The translations under genes were made by a program, and so were the position numbers. A DNA stretch of 64,000 nucleotides, taken from the NCBI GenBank assembly GCA_029980465.1, contig JARYIJ010000001.1, forward strand, positions 2,925,501 through 2,989,500. The letters are read 5' to 3'. Origin of the DNA: Pseudolabrys sp. (GTDB taxonomy: Bacteria; Pseudomonadota; Alphaproteobacteria; Rhizobiales; Xanthobacteraceae). Shown piece by piece: positions 43,566-53,136 of this stretch. Each line of letters opens with the position of its first letter. Positions within the stretch are counted from its first letter, which is position 1. The notes below the pieces were generated by a model. It made no database searches and was not told where the DNA came from. It worked only from the letters and a program-made list of their open reading frames with translations.

Positions 43566-46082
43566 ATGAACAGGCACGACAAATTCTGGACGGCGCCTAC
43601 CGATGTGCTCTTTGCTCAAGTTCAAAGTCGGGACCAGGGGCTGACGAGCGCGGAGGCGGCCGAACGCCTGCAGCGCTTCGGAGCCAATCTGGTCATACAA
43701 TCGAAGCCCAAGCGCCTCCTGGGTCGCATCGCCAAGAGGTTCGCCGATCCGCTGGTCGCAATTCTCCTGGTCGCAGCGGCAATTTCCGGTGTAACCGGCG
43801 ATGTTGCGAGCTTCGCGATCATCTTGATGGTGGTCAGTCTCTCGATCGGCCTCGACATAGTCCAGGAGCAGCGTGCGGATACCGCAGTCGAGGCGCTCAA
43901 GAGATCGGTGGCGGTTCACGCTGACGTGCTGCGTGACGGCCAGCTGGCGTCGATGCCGATTGACCAGATCGTCCCCGGCGATGTGGTTGAATTGCGTGCC
44001 GGCGATCTCGTCCCTGCCGATGGCGTCGTGTTGCGGAGCCGGGATGCCCACGTCAATGAAGCGCTGATGACCGGGGAGCCGTTTCCTGTTGAGAAGCGCG
44101 CCGGCAGTTGCGACGCGCCGGATCAGGTAGATGCCTTCAATGCCTTGTTCGCTGGCACGTCGGTTGTTAGCGGCGAAGCAAAAATGCTCGTCGTCCTGAC
44201 CGGTGACGAAACGCGTTTTGGGCAGATTGCCGAAACATTGAATGCAGGCGCGCCCCCAAGTGCCCTCGAACGCGGCGTGATCCGGCTGGGCGGGCTTATT
44301 CTTCGTCTGACCAGTTTCCTCGTCTTGTTCGTTCTGCTCGTGCAAGTTGCTCTTGGCCGCCCGGTTCTCGAAACGTTTCTGTTCGCTGTGGCATTGGCAG
44401 TCGGGCTTACGCCGGAATTGCTGCCGATGATCGTCACAGTCACGCTGTCGCGCGGCGCGATCCGCATGGCCAGAAAACAGGTCATCGTCAAGCGTCTTGC
44501 CGCGATTCATGACCTCGGCGCGATGGACGTATTGTGCACCGACAAGACAGGCACTTTGACGCAGGCACAGATCACCCTCGTTGGCCATCCTAACGCCAAT
44601 GGCGATGATAGTGATCGTGTTCTTGCACTTGCCTGCGTGAACAGCTCCTTTTCCTCGGGAATTCGTAGCCCTCTCGACCAGGCCATTGTCTCAAGTTGTC
44701 CGGCTTCGCTTGTCGAAGGCTGGTCCAAGGTTGATGAGATCCCGTTCGACTTCGAACGCCGCAGCGTCGCGATTTCGGCCACAAACGGCCAGCATCAGTT
44801 TCTCATTCTCAAGGGCGCGCCGGAGCAGGTCCTCGATGCCTGCGCGTCGTTGGAGAACGATGACGGCACGGTCGTTCCAATTGACAATACTGCACGCCAA
44901 AAGCTTGTTTGCACCCAGGAGGCATTGGCCGCGCAGGGTCAGAGGCTTCTTGCAGTAGCCTGGAAATCGCTGCCGCCCGACCGGCGCGAGATCGCCGTCG
45001 AGGACGAGACGGATCTGGTGTTCTGCGGCTTTTGCATTTTCGTTGATCCGCCAAAGCCGACGGCCGCCGCGGCCATCGAGCGATTGTTGAGTTTCGGTAT
45101 TCGGGTCAAAGTGATTTCCGGCGACCATGATCAGGTGGTGCGTCACGTCGCCAAAGCATTGAAAATACCGTCGGACGAATTGTTGACGGGCGCCGAAATC
45201 GCCGGCCTTACAGATTCCGCCTTGGTTGCGCGTGTGCAAAGCGTCGACTTGTTCGCGCGTGTCACGCCAGACCAGAAGAGCCGGATCATAAGAGCGCTGC
45301 AGGTTCGCGGATATACAGTCGGTTTCCTTGGCGACGGTGTGAACGACGCACCTGCCATCCGCGCCGCGGAGATCGGGCTTTCGGCTGAAGGTGCAACCGA
45401 CGTCGCGCGCAATGCGGCGGATATGATCCTGTTACAGCCAGACCTCGGTGTGCTCGCCGACGGCGTGGAGGAGGGCCGTCGAACACTTGCGAACATTATC
45501 AAATACGTCCGTATGGGAACGAGCTCCAACTTCGGCAACATGTTGTCTATGGCGATGGCGTCATTGGTATTGCCATTCCTGCCGCTGCTGCCGGTGCAGA
45601 TCCTTCTTAACAACCTTCTGTATGATCTTTCGGAGATTGGCATTCCCTTCGATTACGTGGACCGACAGCAGATCGAGCGGCCAAGCACCTGGGACATGCG
45701 CGGCATCATGCGCTTCACGTTGATCATGGGAACGCTGTCGTCGCTATTCGATTTCACGACTTTCGCGATCCTGATGTACGTTTTTCACGTCAATCCGACA
45801 GATTTCCGCAGTGCCTGGTTCCTTGAGTCCATGCTGACGCAAATTCTGGTGATTTTTATTATCCGGACCCATGCTTGGCCTTGGGCGAGTCGTGCCCACC
45901 CATTCCTTGTCGCAACGTCGTCCGGAGGAATCATCGCGGCGCTGGTATGCGTCTTTACACCGGTTGCGACGCTGTTCGGGTTCGCTGTTCTGCCGCTTCC
46001 CGTTCTCTCGGCGATTGTAGGTGTCGTGGCGGTGTATCTTGTGAGCGCTGAATTTGCCGCGGGATGGGCGAGGTTCAAATAG
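43566..46082 (+). CDS. mgtA: MgtA-type Mg2+-transporting P-type ATPase
   Basis: An 838-residue P-type cation pump. Residues in order: N-terminal cation-transporter domain; MTGEPFPVEK (actuator) at about 164-173; phosphorylation motif DKTGTLT at about 328-334, within VLCTDKTGTLTQAQ; nucleotide domain; GDGVNDAPAIRAAEIGLSAE at about 590-609; about ten hydrophobic segments. IVKRLAAIHDLGAMDVLCTD upstream of the Asp is typical of the MgtA/MgtB (type IIIB) group. It could move Mg2+ or another divalent cation. The ATG at 43566 (MNRHDKFW) is chosen. Confidence 0.9.
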   Translation: MNRHDKFWTAPTDVLFAQVQSRDQGLTSAEAAERLQRFGANLVIQSKPKRLLGRIAKRFADPLVAILLVAAAISGVTGDVASFAIILMVVSLSIGLDIVQEQRADTAVEALKRSVAVHADVLRDGQLASMPIDQIVPGDVVELRAGDLVPADGVVLRSRDAHVNEALMTGEPFPVEKRAGSCDAPDQVDAFNALFAGTSVVSGEAKMLVVLTGDETRFGQIAETLNAGAPPSALERGVIRLGGLILRLTSFLVLFVLLVQVALGRPVLETFLFAVALAVGLTPELLPMIVTVTLSRGAIRMARKQVIVKRLAAIHDLGAMDVLCTDKTGTLTQAQITLVGHPNANGDDSDRVLALACVNSSFSSGIRSPLDQAIVSSCPASLVEGWSKVDEIPFDFERRSVAISATNGQHQFLILKGAPEQVLDACASLENDDGTVVPIDNTARQKLVCTQEALAAQGQRLLAVAWKSLPPDRREIAVEDETDLVFCGFCIFVDPPKPTAAAAIERLLSFGIRVKVISGDHDQVVRHVAKALKIPSDELLTGAEIAGLTDSALVARVQSVDLFARVTPDQKSRIIRALQVRGYTVGFLGDGVNDAPAIRAAEIGLSAEGATDVARNAADMILLQPDLGVLADGVEEGRRTLANIIKYVRMGTSSNFGNMLSMAMASLVLPFLPLLPVQILLNNLLYDLSEIGIPFDYVDRQQIERPSTWDMRGIMRFTLIMGTLSSLFDFTTFAILMYVFHVNPTDFRSAWFLESMLTQILVIFIIRTHAWPWASRAHPFLVATSSGGIIAALVCVFTPVATLFGFAVLPLPVLSAIVGVVAVYLVSAEFAAGWARFK

Positions 46083-46094
46083 GCTCCCGCGGGC

Positions 46095-46116
46095 CTCCAC
46101 CGCATTCAAGGTGGAG
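46095..46116 (+). terminator. Terminator-like hairpin after mgtA
   Basis: CTCCACC and GGTGGAG pair perfectly around an 8-base loop (GCATTCAA), 12 bp after the ATPase stop codon. No T-run follows. Confidence 0.6.
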
Positions 46117-46206
46117 AGCGCTTCGTTCAGATACGGCCGGGACCTCGCTCGTCGAGGCGCTGAAGCGGAACACACATGCGCAAGCCGATAGGCTTCTTCC
46201 TTATTT

Positions 46207-46220
46207 TTGATTTATCTCAT
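46207..46220. promoter_or_regulatory. Imperfect FNR/FixK-type site upstream of phaC
   Basis: TTGATTTATCTCAT matches TTGA-N6-TCAA except at the last position or two. It is 65 bp before the phaC start, a distance similar to that of the perfect boxes nearby. Weak evidence. Confidence 0.35.
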
Positions 46221-46285
46221 CTCGAATGCCTTACAAAAAAGCCGTAATTGTTGCTCTGTAACATTCATGTCGGCGAGACAGTCTT

Positions 46286-48157
46286 ATGCCAGCTCAACAG
46301 CTGTCGATCGTCCCGGGGAAAAATCAGATAACGACGGCTTCTCATAAGCGGCCGTCAGCGAGCGAGCCGAAGCCTGCCGACACGCTTGCGAGCCGCCCGT
46401 GCGTCGAGGACGATTACAATCGATCCGCCGTGGCCGCCGTGGCCAACATCGTCGACCGGTCGCTGCATGCTGTCGTCGCGCGCTTTACGTTCGGCTTGTC
46501 ACCGGCGGCGTTGCTGGGCGCCAATCTCGATTGGGCGGCAGCGCTTGCCCTTGCTCCTGGCAAGCAGATGGAGCTTGCGACCAAAGGCATCCGCAAGGCT
46601 GCGCGCCTTGTCAACTACAGCGCCCGTTGTGCAATCAATCCTGGAGTCGAGGTTGGAACCTGCATCGAACCACTTCCGCAGGATAGACGGTTTAGCCATG
46701 AAGCGTGGCAGCGCTGGCCTTACAATTTAATCTATCAGGGTTTCTTGCTCAATCAGCAGTGGTGGTACAACGCCACGACAGGCTTGCGCGGTGTCAGCCG
46801 TCAACATCAGGACATGGTTGAATTCGGCGTGCGGCAGATTCTCGACATGTGGTCGCCGTCGAACTTCATCCTGACCAATCCCGAAATTCTGCAGCAAATC
46901 TTCCGCAACGGCGGAATGAACCTCGTTCGGGGTCTGTATAATTTTCTGGAAGACTGGGAGCGCACGCTCGGCGGCAAGCGTCCAGTCGGCGTTGACCGGT
47001 TTCAGGTCGGGCGCGACGTCGCCATCACGCCGGGTAAAGTCATTTTTCGAAATCGGCTGATTGAACTCATCCAATACGCACCGGCAACGGAAAGAGTGAG
47101 GCCTGAGCCCATCCTCATCGTCCCAGCGTGGATAATGAAATACTATATTCTTGACCTGTCACCGCATAACTCGCTTGTGAAGTATCTCACCGAGCAGGGC
47201 TATACGGTCTTCATGATCTCATGGAAGAATCCGGGGCCTGACGATCGCGATCTCAGCCTCGCGGATTATCGCAGGCTCGGGGTCATGAGTGCGCTTGATG
47301 TCATCGGCGCTGTTGTTCCCCATCAGAAAGTGCATGCTCTCGGCTATTGCCTCGGTGGCACGCTCCTGTCGATCGCCGCGGCCGCCATGGCGCGCGACGG
47401 CGACGATCGCCTCAAATCGGTAACATTGCTGGCTGCGCAGACTGACTTCACCGAGGCGGGCGAGCTCATGATCTTCATCGACGAACATCAGCTGGCATTT
47501 ATCGAAGACATGATGTGGCAGCAAGGCTTCCTCGATACGGTGCAAATGGCGGGCGCGTTTCAGATGCTGCGCTCGAATGATCTGATCTGGTCGCGTGTCG
47601 TCCACGAATATCTCATGGGCGAGCGGGCGCCGATGAACGATTTGATGGCCTGGAATGCCGATGCGACACGCATGCCGTATCGAATGCATTCCGAATATCT
47701 TCGGAGATTGTTTCTGCATAACGATCTGGCGGAGGGGCGCTATCTTGTCGACGGGCGTCCGATCGCCCTGACCGATATTCGTGTTCCCATCTTCGCCGTC
47801 GGAACAACGCGCGACCATGTTGCCCCCTGGCATTCAACTTACAAGATTCATCTCCTGACCGACACAAAGGTGAGCTATGTGCTTACAAACGGGGGACACA
47901 ATGCCGGGATTGTATCGGAGCCGGGACACTCAGGTCGTAGCTTCCAGGTGACGACGCGGGAGTCGGCTGGCAGCTATGTCGATCCGGAGACTTTTGTCGC
48001 GACTGCACCCAAAAAGGAGGGGTCATGGTGGCCGGAATGGGTCGCCTGGCTGTCGCAAGAGTCAGGCGCGCCGGTCCTGCCGCCGGCGATGGGCGCCACC
48101 GGAGCTGGCTATGCCCCGCTCGCCGATGCGCCGGGTACGTATGTGTTGCAAAGCTGA
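46286..48157 (+). CDS. phaC: Class I polyhydroxyalkanoate synthase
   Basis: A 623-residue synthase that polymerises 3-hydroxybutyryl-CoA (and related monomers) into storage granules. The PHA-synthase lipase box is GYCLGGT at about 352-358, with catalytic Cys at about 354; the Asp is in GTTRDHVAPW near 509 and the His in NGGHNAGI near 537. The N-terminal region, FRNGGMNLVRGLYNFLEDWE and LIVPAWIMKYYILDLSP, also fits class I. No phaA, phaB or phasin gene is adjacent, so this may be an extra copy. The low-oxygen gene context is typical. Confidence 0.93.
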   Translation: MPAQQLSIVPGKNQITTASHKRPSASEPKPADTLASRPCVEDDYNRSAVAAVANIVDRSLHAVVARFTFGLSPAALLGANLDWAAALALAPGKQMELATKGIRKAARLVNYSARCAINPGVEVGTCIEPLPQDRRFSHEAWQRWPYNLIYQGFLLNQQWWYNATTGLRGVSRQHQDMVEFGVRQILDMWSPSNFILTNPEILQQIFRNGGMNLVRGLYNFLEDWERTLGGKRPVGVDRFQVGRDVAITPGKVIFRNRLIELIQYAPATERVRPEPILIVPAWIMKYYILDLSPHNSLVKYLTEQGYTVFMISWKNPGPDDRDLSLADYRRLGVMSALDVIGAVVPHQKVHALGYCLGGTLLSIAAAAMARDGDDRLKSVTLLAAQTDFTEAGELMIFIDEHQLAFIEDMMWQQGFLDTVQMAGAFQMLRSNDLIWSRVVHEYLMGERAPMNDLMAWNADATRMPYRMHSEYLRRLFLHNDLAEGRYLVDGRPIALTDIRVPIFAVGTTRDHVAPWHSTYKIHLLTDTKVSYVLTNGGHNAGIVSEPGHSGRSFQVTTRESAGSYVDPETFVATAPKKEGSWWPEWVAWLSQESGAPVLPPAMGATGAGYAPLADAPGTYVLQS

Positions 48158-48240
48158 CACCATGATACCTGCCTGTGGCGCTTGACCTCCGACCGCGGCT
48201 GGATGCTTAATAACGCGTTTCGACATCGAGGGGGGCACCC

Positions 48241-48972
48241 ATGCGTCGTGTCGGACTTGCAATCATCCTGTTGTCTGTGGCCGTTGGCTCAGCGAGCGCT
48301 GCGGATATTCCGGTCAAAGCACCGGTAACGCCGGCGCCCGTCGTGGCGCCAATCTACAATTGGAGTGGTTTCTACGTCGGTGGTCATGTCGGCGCGGCGT
48401 GGAGCAATGCCCATATCTCCGATCCAACCGGCGTTAATTTTGCTCCGCCGGGTGCTTCGATTGGCGACGATGGTTCTGGCATTCTGGGCGGCGCGCAAAT
48501 TGGCGTGAACTGGCAAATCCAGCGCTGGGTTCTTGGCATCCAGGGCGACTTTGCGTGGACCGGTATCGATGCCAGTGTCACCGATCCGTTCCTGCCGGCG
48601 ATGACCCTTAGTTACAAGACAGAGTGGATCGGGATGCTGACGGGGCGCGTCGGCTATGCGTGGGACAACTGGTTGCTTTATCTGAAGGGCGGGGCAGCCT
48701 GGGTTCATAATAAATACAGCGCTGTCGATCCGGCTTTCCTTCGCGTTGGTGTGAATGCAACAGGGGCCGACACGCGAGTTGGCTGGACGCTCGGCGGCGG
48801 CTTCGAATACGGCTTTACACCGCATTGGTCAGCGTTCGTCGAGTACGACTACATTGGCCTTGGTACTCACACGGTCACTCTGACCGCTACGGCCGGAAGC
48901 TTACCTGCCGACGTCAAACAGAATATCAACATCGTCAAGGTCGGTATTAATTATCGGTTTGGCGGTCTTTGA
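48241..48972 (+). CDS. Outer-membrane beta-barrel protein (Omp25/Omp31-like)
   Basis: A 243-residue porin-like protein. A signal peptide ends at about 20 (GSASA-AD). The mature part begins with the family segment YNWSGFYVGGHVGAAW at about 39-54, contains alternating beta strands and ends NYRFGGL, with the C-terminal aromatic residue needed for outer-membrane insertion near the end. It likely forms a surface barrel; the role is structural or in small-solute exchange. It precedes the convergent MHS-type transporter gene. Confidence 0.9.
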   Translation: MRRVGLAIILLSVAVGSASAADIPVKAPVTPAPVVAPIYNWSGFYVGGHVGAAWSNAHISDPTGVNFAPPGASIGDDGSGILGGAQIGVNWQIQRWVLGIQGDFAWTGIDASVTDPFLPAMTLSYKTEWIGMLTGRVGYAWDNWLLYLKGGAAWVHNKYSAVDPAFLRVGVNATGADTRVGWTLGGGFEYGFTPHWSAFVEYDYIGLGTHTVTLTATAGSLPADVKQNINIVKVGINYRFGGL

Positions 48973-49024
48973 ACTGGCGTCACGGTGGGCGCAGGGCGCG
49001 GCGGGTTTCGCCCGGTCTGCCGCG

Positions 49025-50302
49025 TCAGCGCAACGGTACGCGAATTTTGATAATACCGAGCACGATCAGGCTGAGCAGTGACGTGCCGACAAGGTAAAAG
49101 CTCGGGGCGAGGGGTGAGCCGGTGGTTTTGACGAGCCACGCCGCGATCAGCGGCGCGAATCCGCCGAAGATCGGAACCGCGACATTGTAGGCGAGCGCGA
49201 TGCCGGTCGTTCGCGTCGAAACCGGAAACAGCTCTGCCATCAAGGCCGGCAACGTGCCGCTGTAGGCGGCCTTGAGGATGCTCAGCCAGCACACCATGCC
49301 GACGATGCCGGCGAGCGTCGGATGCGCCACAAGCAGAACGAAAGCGGGATAGGCCGAGACCGCAAACAGGAGGCACACCACCGCCATCACAGCCACGCGC
49401 CCGACCTTATCGGAGAGGTGCCCGAACAGCGGCGCGCCGAAGGTCAGCAGCAGGCCTCCGAGCAAGGTGGCGATGAAGCCGAGCAACTGCGGCAGATGCA
49501 GCTGCTTGATGGCATAGGTCGGCATGTAAAGGATGATGTAGTTGGCGCTCGTCGACAGTACGACGATGCCGATGCACATCAGGAGCCGGTCCCAGTGGCT
49601 CGCGAAAAGGTCGCGGACTGGCGCCTTGGCCGCGCCCTGGCTCTGAAATTCCGGCGACTCGTTGACGTGCTTGCGGATGTAGAGGCCGATCGGCCCGATC
49701 AGCATTCCGAAGAAGAACGGGATGCGCCAGCCCCAGCTCGCGAGCTGGTCCGCGGTCAGCCAGCCGGTCAGGATGACGCCGAACAACGACGCCAGCACGG
49801 CGGCGAGGCCCTGGCCGAACCACTGGAAAGCGGCGAAGTAGCCCTTGCGGGTCTTCGAATGTTCGACGAGGAACGCCGTGGCGCTGCCGAACTCGCCGGC
49901 GACCGCAAAGCCCTGCAACAGCCGCGCGATCAAGACGAGGATTGGCGCAGCGATGCCGATGCTGTCATAGGTCGGCATGATCGCCATCATGCCGGTGCCG
50001 ACGGTCATGATGACGATCGACAACAGCATCGCGGCGCGCCGCCCGACCCGGTCGCCGTAGGCGCCGAGCACGATGGCGCCGAGCGGCCTCACCAGATACG
50101 AGACGCCGAACGTTCCGAAGGTCAGCAGCAGCGCCGTGGTCGGATCGCTGTGCGGGAAGAACAGCCGCGAAATCGTGACGGCGAAATAGCCGTAGATCAG
50201 AATGTCATACCATTCGAGCGCGTTGCCGATGGCGGCAGCGGCGAGGACCCGGAACGTACTGGTTTTTTGCGGCGCATCATGCGCCATCGTCGTTGATGAC
50301 AT
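49025..50302 (-). CDS. MFS transporter, metabolite:H+ symporter (MHS) type
   Basis: A 425-residue carrier with about 12 hydrophobic segments. The signature TLGTFGVSYLVRPLGAIVLG type segment (about 66-86) and GAYGDRVGRRAAMLLSI (about 87-103) match the alpha-ketoglutarate/proline/shikimate group of MHS carriers. The substrate is a small carboxylate or zwitterion but cannot be named. It is divergent from the gamma-glutamyltransferase-like gene, 78 bp apart, so the two may share control and pathway. Confidence 0.88.
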   Translation of the reverse strand: MSSTTMAHDAPQKTSTFRVLAAAAIGNALEWYDILIYGYFAVTISRLFFPHSDPTTALLLTFGTFGVSYLVRPLGAIVLGAYGDRVGRRAAMLLSIVIMTVGTGMMAIMPTYDSIGIAAPILVLIARLLQGFAVAGEFGSATAFLVEHSKTRKGYFAAFQWFGQGLAAVLASLFGVILTGWLTADQLASWGWRIPFFFGMLIGPIGLYIRKHVNESPEFQSQGAAKAPVRDLFASHWDRLLMCIGIVVLSTSANYIILYMPTYAIKQLHLPQLLGFIATLLGGLLLTFGAPLFGHLSDKVGRVAVMAVVCLLFAVSAYPAFVLLVAHPTLAGIVGMVCWLSILKAAYSGTLPALMAELFPVSTRTTGIALAYNVAVPIFGGFAPLIAAWLVKTTGSPLAPSFYLVGTSLLSLIVLGIIKIRVPLR

Positions 50303-50380
50303 CGGCCGGCCCTTGGTCTACGAGGCGAGACATAGGTGTAACGGTGCGGCAGCCTGACGCACCCTTGTCATGGACTCAAG

Positions 50381-52246
50381 ATGCCCGGACCCGTCATCAA
50401 CCCAAATCCGTTCACCACCCGTCCCGAGATCGAAGGGACCTTCGGCGTCGTGACGACGACGCACTGGATCGCCACGGCAGTCGGCATGGCGACCCTTGAA
50501 AAGGGCGGCAACGCGTTCGATGCCGCAGCCGCCACCGCCTTCACCCTGCAGGTCGTTGAGCCGCATCTCAACGGGCCGGGCGGCGATGTCCCGGTCATCG
50601 TTCACGATGTGAAACGCGACAGGACGGAGGTGATCTGCGGTCAGGGTCCCGCGCCGGCCGGGGCGACGATCAAGTATTACCGCGACGAGCTCGGCCTCGA
50701 TCTGGTGCCGGGCACCGGCCTGCTGGCGGCGTGCATCCCCGGCATGTTCGACACCTGGATGCTGCTGTTGCGCGACTACGGCACGATGCGGCTTGCCGAC
50801 GTGCTAACGCCTGCGATCGACTACGCCAAGAACGGCTATCCGCTGGTCGAGCGCATCAGCGCCACCATCGACACCGTCAAGGACATGTTCCGCGATCATT
50901 GGACGACGTCCGCCGCGGTTTACATGCCTGATGACAAGGTGCCTGCGCCCGGCACGATCTTCCGCAATCCGACGCTCGCGGCCACCTACGCGCGCGTGCT
51001 GAAGGAGGCGGAGAGCGCCGGCGGCGACCGCGTCGCGCAGATCGAGAAGGCGCGCAAGGTGTGGTCGCAGGGCTTCGTCGCGGAGGCGATCGACAGGTTC
51101 TGTCGCACGCAGGAGGTCATGGATACGTCGGGCACGCCGCATCGCGGCGTGCTGACCGGGCAGGACATGGCGAAGTGGCAGGCGACCGTCGAGGCGCCGA
51201 TCCATTACGACTACGGCCGCTATCGCGTGATGAAGGCCGACACCTGGACGCAGGGCCTTGTGACGCTGCAGACGCTGGCGATCCTCAAGGGTTACGATCT
51301 CGACAGGCTGTCGCCGACCGATCCCGAATTCATCCATCTCCAGATCGAGGCGACCAAGCTCGCTTTCGCTGATCGCGACACCTTCTACGGCGATCCGAAA
51401 TTCGTGAAGGTGCCGGTCGATGTGCTGCTGTCGGACGCCTACAATGCCGCGCGCTGCGCGCTCATCACCGACCGCGCCTCGCTCGAGCAGCGGCCCGGCA
51501 ATATCCCCGGTTTCGGCAAGCGTCCCAAGATCAGCAACGCCGAAGGCGCGCGCGCCGCGGTCGCCTCATCCGGCGCCGGCGAGCCGACCGTCGGCCGCAT
51601 CTGGACGCACGACGACAGCAATCTGCCTGATGCCCCCAGCGCGCGCGACAGGATGGGCGCAACGCCGGGCGACACCGTGCATTTCGACATCATCGACCGC
51701 GACGGCAACATGGTGTCGTCGACGCCGTCGGGCGGCTGGCTGCATTCCTCGCCGGTCATTCCCGAGCTCGGTTTTTGCCTCGGCACGCGCGCGCAGCAGT
51801 TCTGGCTCGACGAGGGGCATCCGAATTCGCTCGCGCCGGGCAAGCGTCCGCGCTCGACATTGACGCCGACCATGGCGTTGCGCGACGGCGAGCCGTACCT
51901 CGCCTGGGGTTCGCCCGGCGGCGATCAGCAGGATCAGTGGATCTCGCAATTCATCCTGCGCCACGCCCATTTCAATATGAATCTGCAGGAGGCGATCGAC
52001 GCTCCGGCCTGGCACTCCGAACATTTCCCGGCCTCGTTCTGGCCGCGCCAGGCGCGGCCGGGCGTCATGGTCGTGGAATCCCGCGTGCCCGACGCGACAG
52101 TCGCCGAGTTGCGCAAGCGCGGGCACACGGTCGAGGTCGGTCCGGCATGGTCGGAAGGCCGCCTGACGGCCGCGTCGCGCGTTGGCGTGCGCCGCCGCGC
52201 CGGCGCCAATCCGCGCGGCATGCAGGGCTATGCGATCGGACGCTAG
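50381..52246 (+). CDS. Gamma-glutamyltransferase-family Ntn-hydrolase
   Basis: A 621-residue GGT-like protein. The conserved N-terminal part is GNAFDAAAATAFTLQVVEPH at about 45-64; the nucleophile Thr is in PGDTVHFDIIDRDGNMVSST, at about 430, where self-cleavage would give two subunits; GSPGGDQQDQWISQF near 510 forms the oxyanion region. No signal peptide is evident, unlike periplasmic glutathione hydrolases, so the likely substrate is another gamma-glutamyl or amide compound in the cytoplasm. Neighbouring genes suggest scavenging of small organic nitrogen or carbon compounds. Confidence 0.88.
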   Translation: MPGPVINPNPFTTRPEIEGTFGVVTTTHWIATAVGMATLEKGGNAFDAAAATAFTLQVVEPHLNGPGGDVPVIVHDVKRDRTEVICGQGPAPAGATIKYYRDELGLDLVPGTGLLAACIPGMFDTWMLLLRDYGTMRLADVLTPAIDYAKNGYPLVERISATIDTVKDMFRDHWTTSAAVYMPDDKVPAPGTIFRNPTLAATYARVLKEAESAGGDRVAQIEKARKVWSQGFVAEAIDRFCRTQEVMDTSGTPHRGVLTGQDMAKWQATVEAPIHYDYGRYRVMKADTWTQGLVTLQTLAILKGYDLDRLSPTDPEFIHLQIEATKLAFADRDTFYGDPKFVKVPVDVLLSDAYNAARCALITDRASLEQRPGNIPGFGKRPKISNAEGARAAVASSGAGEPTVGRIWTHDDSNLPDAPSARDRMGATPGDTVHFDIIDRDGNMVSSTPSGGWLHSSPVIPELGFCLGTRAQQFWLDEGHPNSLAPGKRPRSTLTPTMALRDGEPYLAWGSPGGDQQDQWISQFILRHAHFNMNLQEAIDAPAWHSEHFPASFWPRQARPGVMVVESRVPDATVAELRKRGHTVEVGPAWSEGRLTAASRVGVRRRAGANPRGMQGYAIGR

Positions 52247-52307
52247 AGGGGCCCCGTTAGCGTGACACGAGCCGACATGTCTCTTCCGTCGACCGGGACG
52301 CGGTTCG

Positions 52308-53060
52308 TCAGCGCGGCGGAATCGGAATGTCGTAGGCGTGGGGTGCCGCGCCGCCGGCGTATTGATAGTGCCACCATTCGCGAAAGTAGTTCGTGAAGCC
52401 CTGGCGCGTCATCGCCGCGACGAGAATGCCGCGCCGTTCACGTTCGCCGGGGCTTATCGCGGCGCTGCGTGTGTAGCTCCTGACGCTGAAGCAGTCGAAA
52501 CTCGTGCCCATGTCGAGGCTGTTGTCCGGCGCGCGTTGCGTCTTCGGGCCGCTGCAGGCGCCATAACGCGCGGCAGCATCGAACGGTGGCGCGGCGCTGC
52601 CCAGCGGCACGATCGTCAGGTCGACAGCGACGCCGGCCGAATGCATCGAGTGCATCGCGATCCAGCCGGAGAACAGCGTGCGCTTCTCGCGCCCCGGATA
52701 GAAGCGGCGGGTTTTGTCATCCTCGGGGGCCGCCGCCCAGCGCGCCATCGCCTGCACGGCGCGTTGCGGGCGGTAGCAGTCATAGACCTTGAGCGAGAGA
52801 TGGCGCGGCGTCAGGCTGTCCTGCACGCGCTTGAGCGCCAGCGCGGCATCGCGGCGCAGCACGCATTCCGGCGCGCCATAGCCGGGCAGGGACCGGCCGG
52901 TGAAATTGTTGGATGACGCATAACGCATGTCCTGCGCAATCGAGGGATCGACGTCGCGCAGGAAGACGAAACCGGGCGGCAGGCGGTCTTGCGCCAAAGC
53001 TGGCGATACCGGCGGCATCGCGGACAGGACCGCAGCCATGACGGTCAGCCGTTTGCCCAT
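52308..53060 (-). CDS. D-alanyl-D-alanine dipeptidase, VanX/DdpX family
   Basis: A 250-residue M15 zinc peptidase with a signal peptide (about 1-24), so probably periplasmic. The zinc motif SMHSAGVAVDLT at about 137-148 (His and Asp ligands), DMGTSFDCFSV at about 184-194 and EWWHYQY at about 229-235 (catalytic Glu and third ligand His) are intact. In Gram-negative bacteria these enzymes recycle D-Ala-D-Ala from peptidoglycan, not antibiotic resistance. Confidence 0.92.
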   Translation of the reverse strand: MGKRLTVMAAVLSAMPPVSPALAQDRLPPGFVFLRDVDPSIAQDMRYASSNNFTGRSLPGYGAPECVLRRDAALALKRVQDSLTPRHLSLKVYDCYRPQRAVQAMARWAAAPEDDKTRRFYPGREKRTLFSGWIAMHSMHSAGVAVDLTIVPLGSAAPPFDAAARYGACSGPKTQRAPDNSLDMGTSFDCFSVRSYTRSAAISPGERERRGILVAAMTRQGFTNYFREWWHYQYAGGAAPHAYDIPIPPR

Positions 53061-53136
53061 TGCGCCCCACGGTTCCGTTTGATCTGAAAAAGCCTAAGTC
53101 GATATACCGGGAGCGGCAACAACAGGGGCGCGGGTC

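Noticed and set aside
22145..48980. Search for a second copy of the tRNA-Gln 3' end as an island boundary
   Set aside because: The TTCGAATCC segment of the T arm was not seen again in the window by eye, and no integrase gene is present, so a tRNA-bounded island is suggested but not shown.
49322..50296. Long plus-strand frame opposite the MHS transporter gene
   Set aside because: Its product is a run of Arg, Asp, Gln and Glu with no domain; it mirrors the codon-position bias of the minus-strand transporter.
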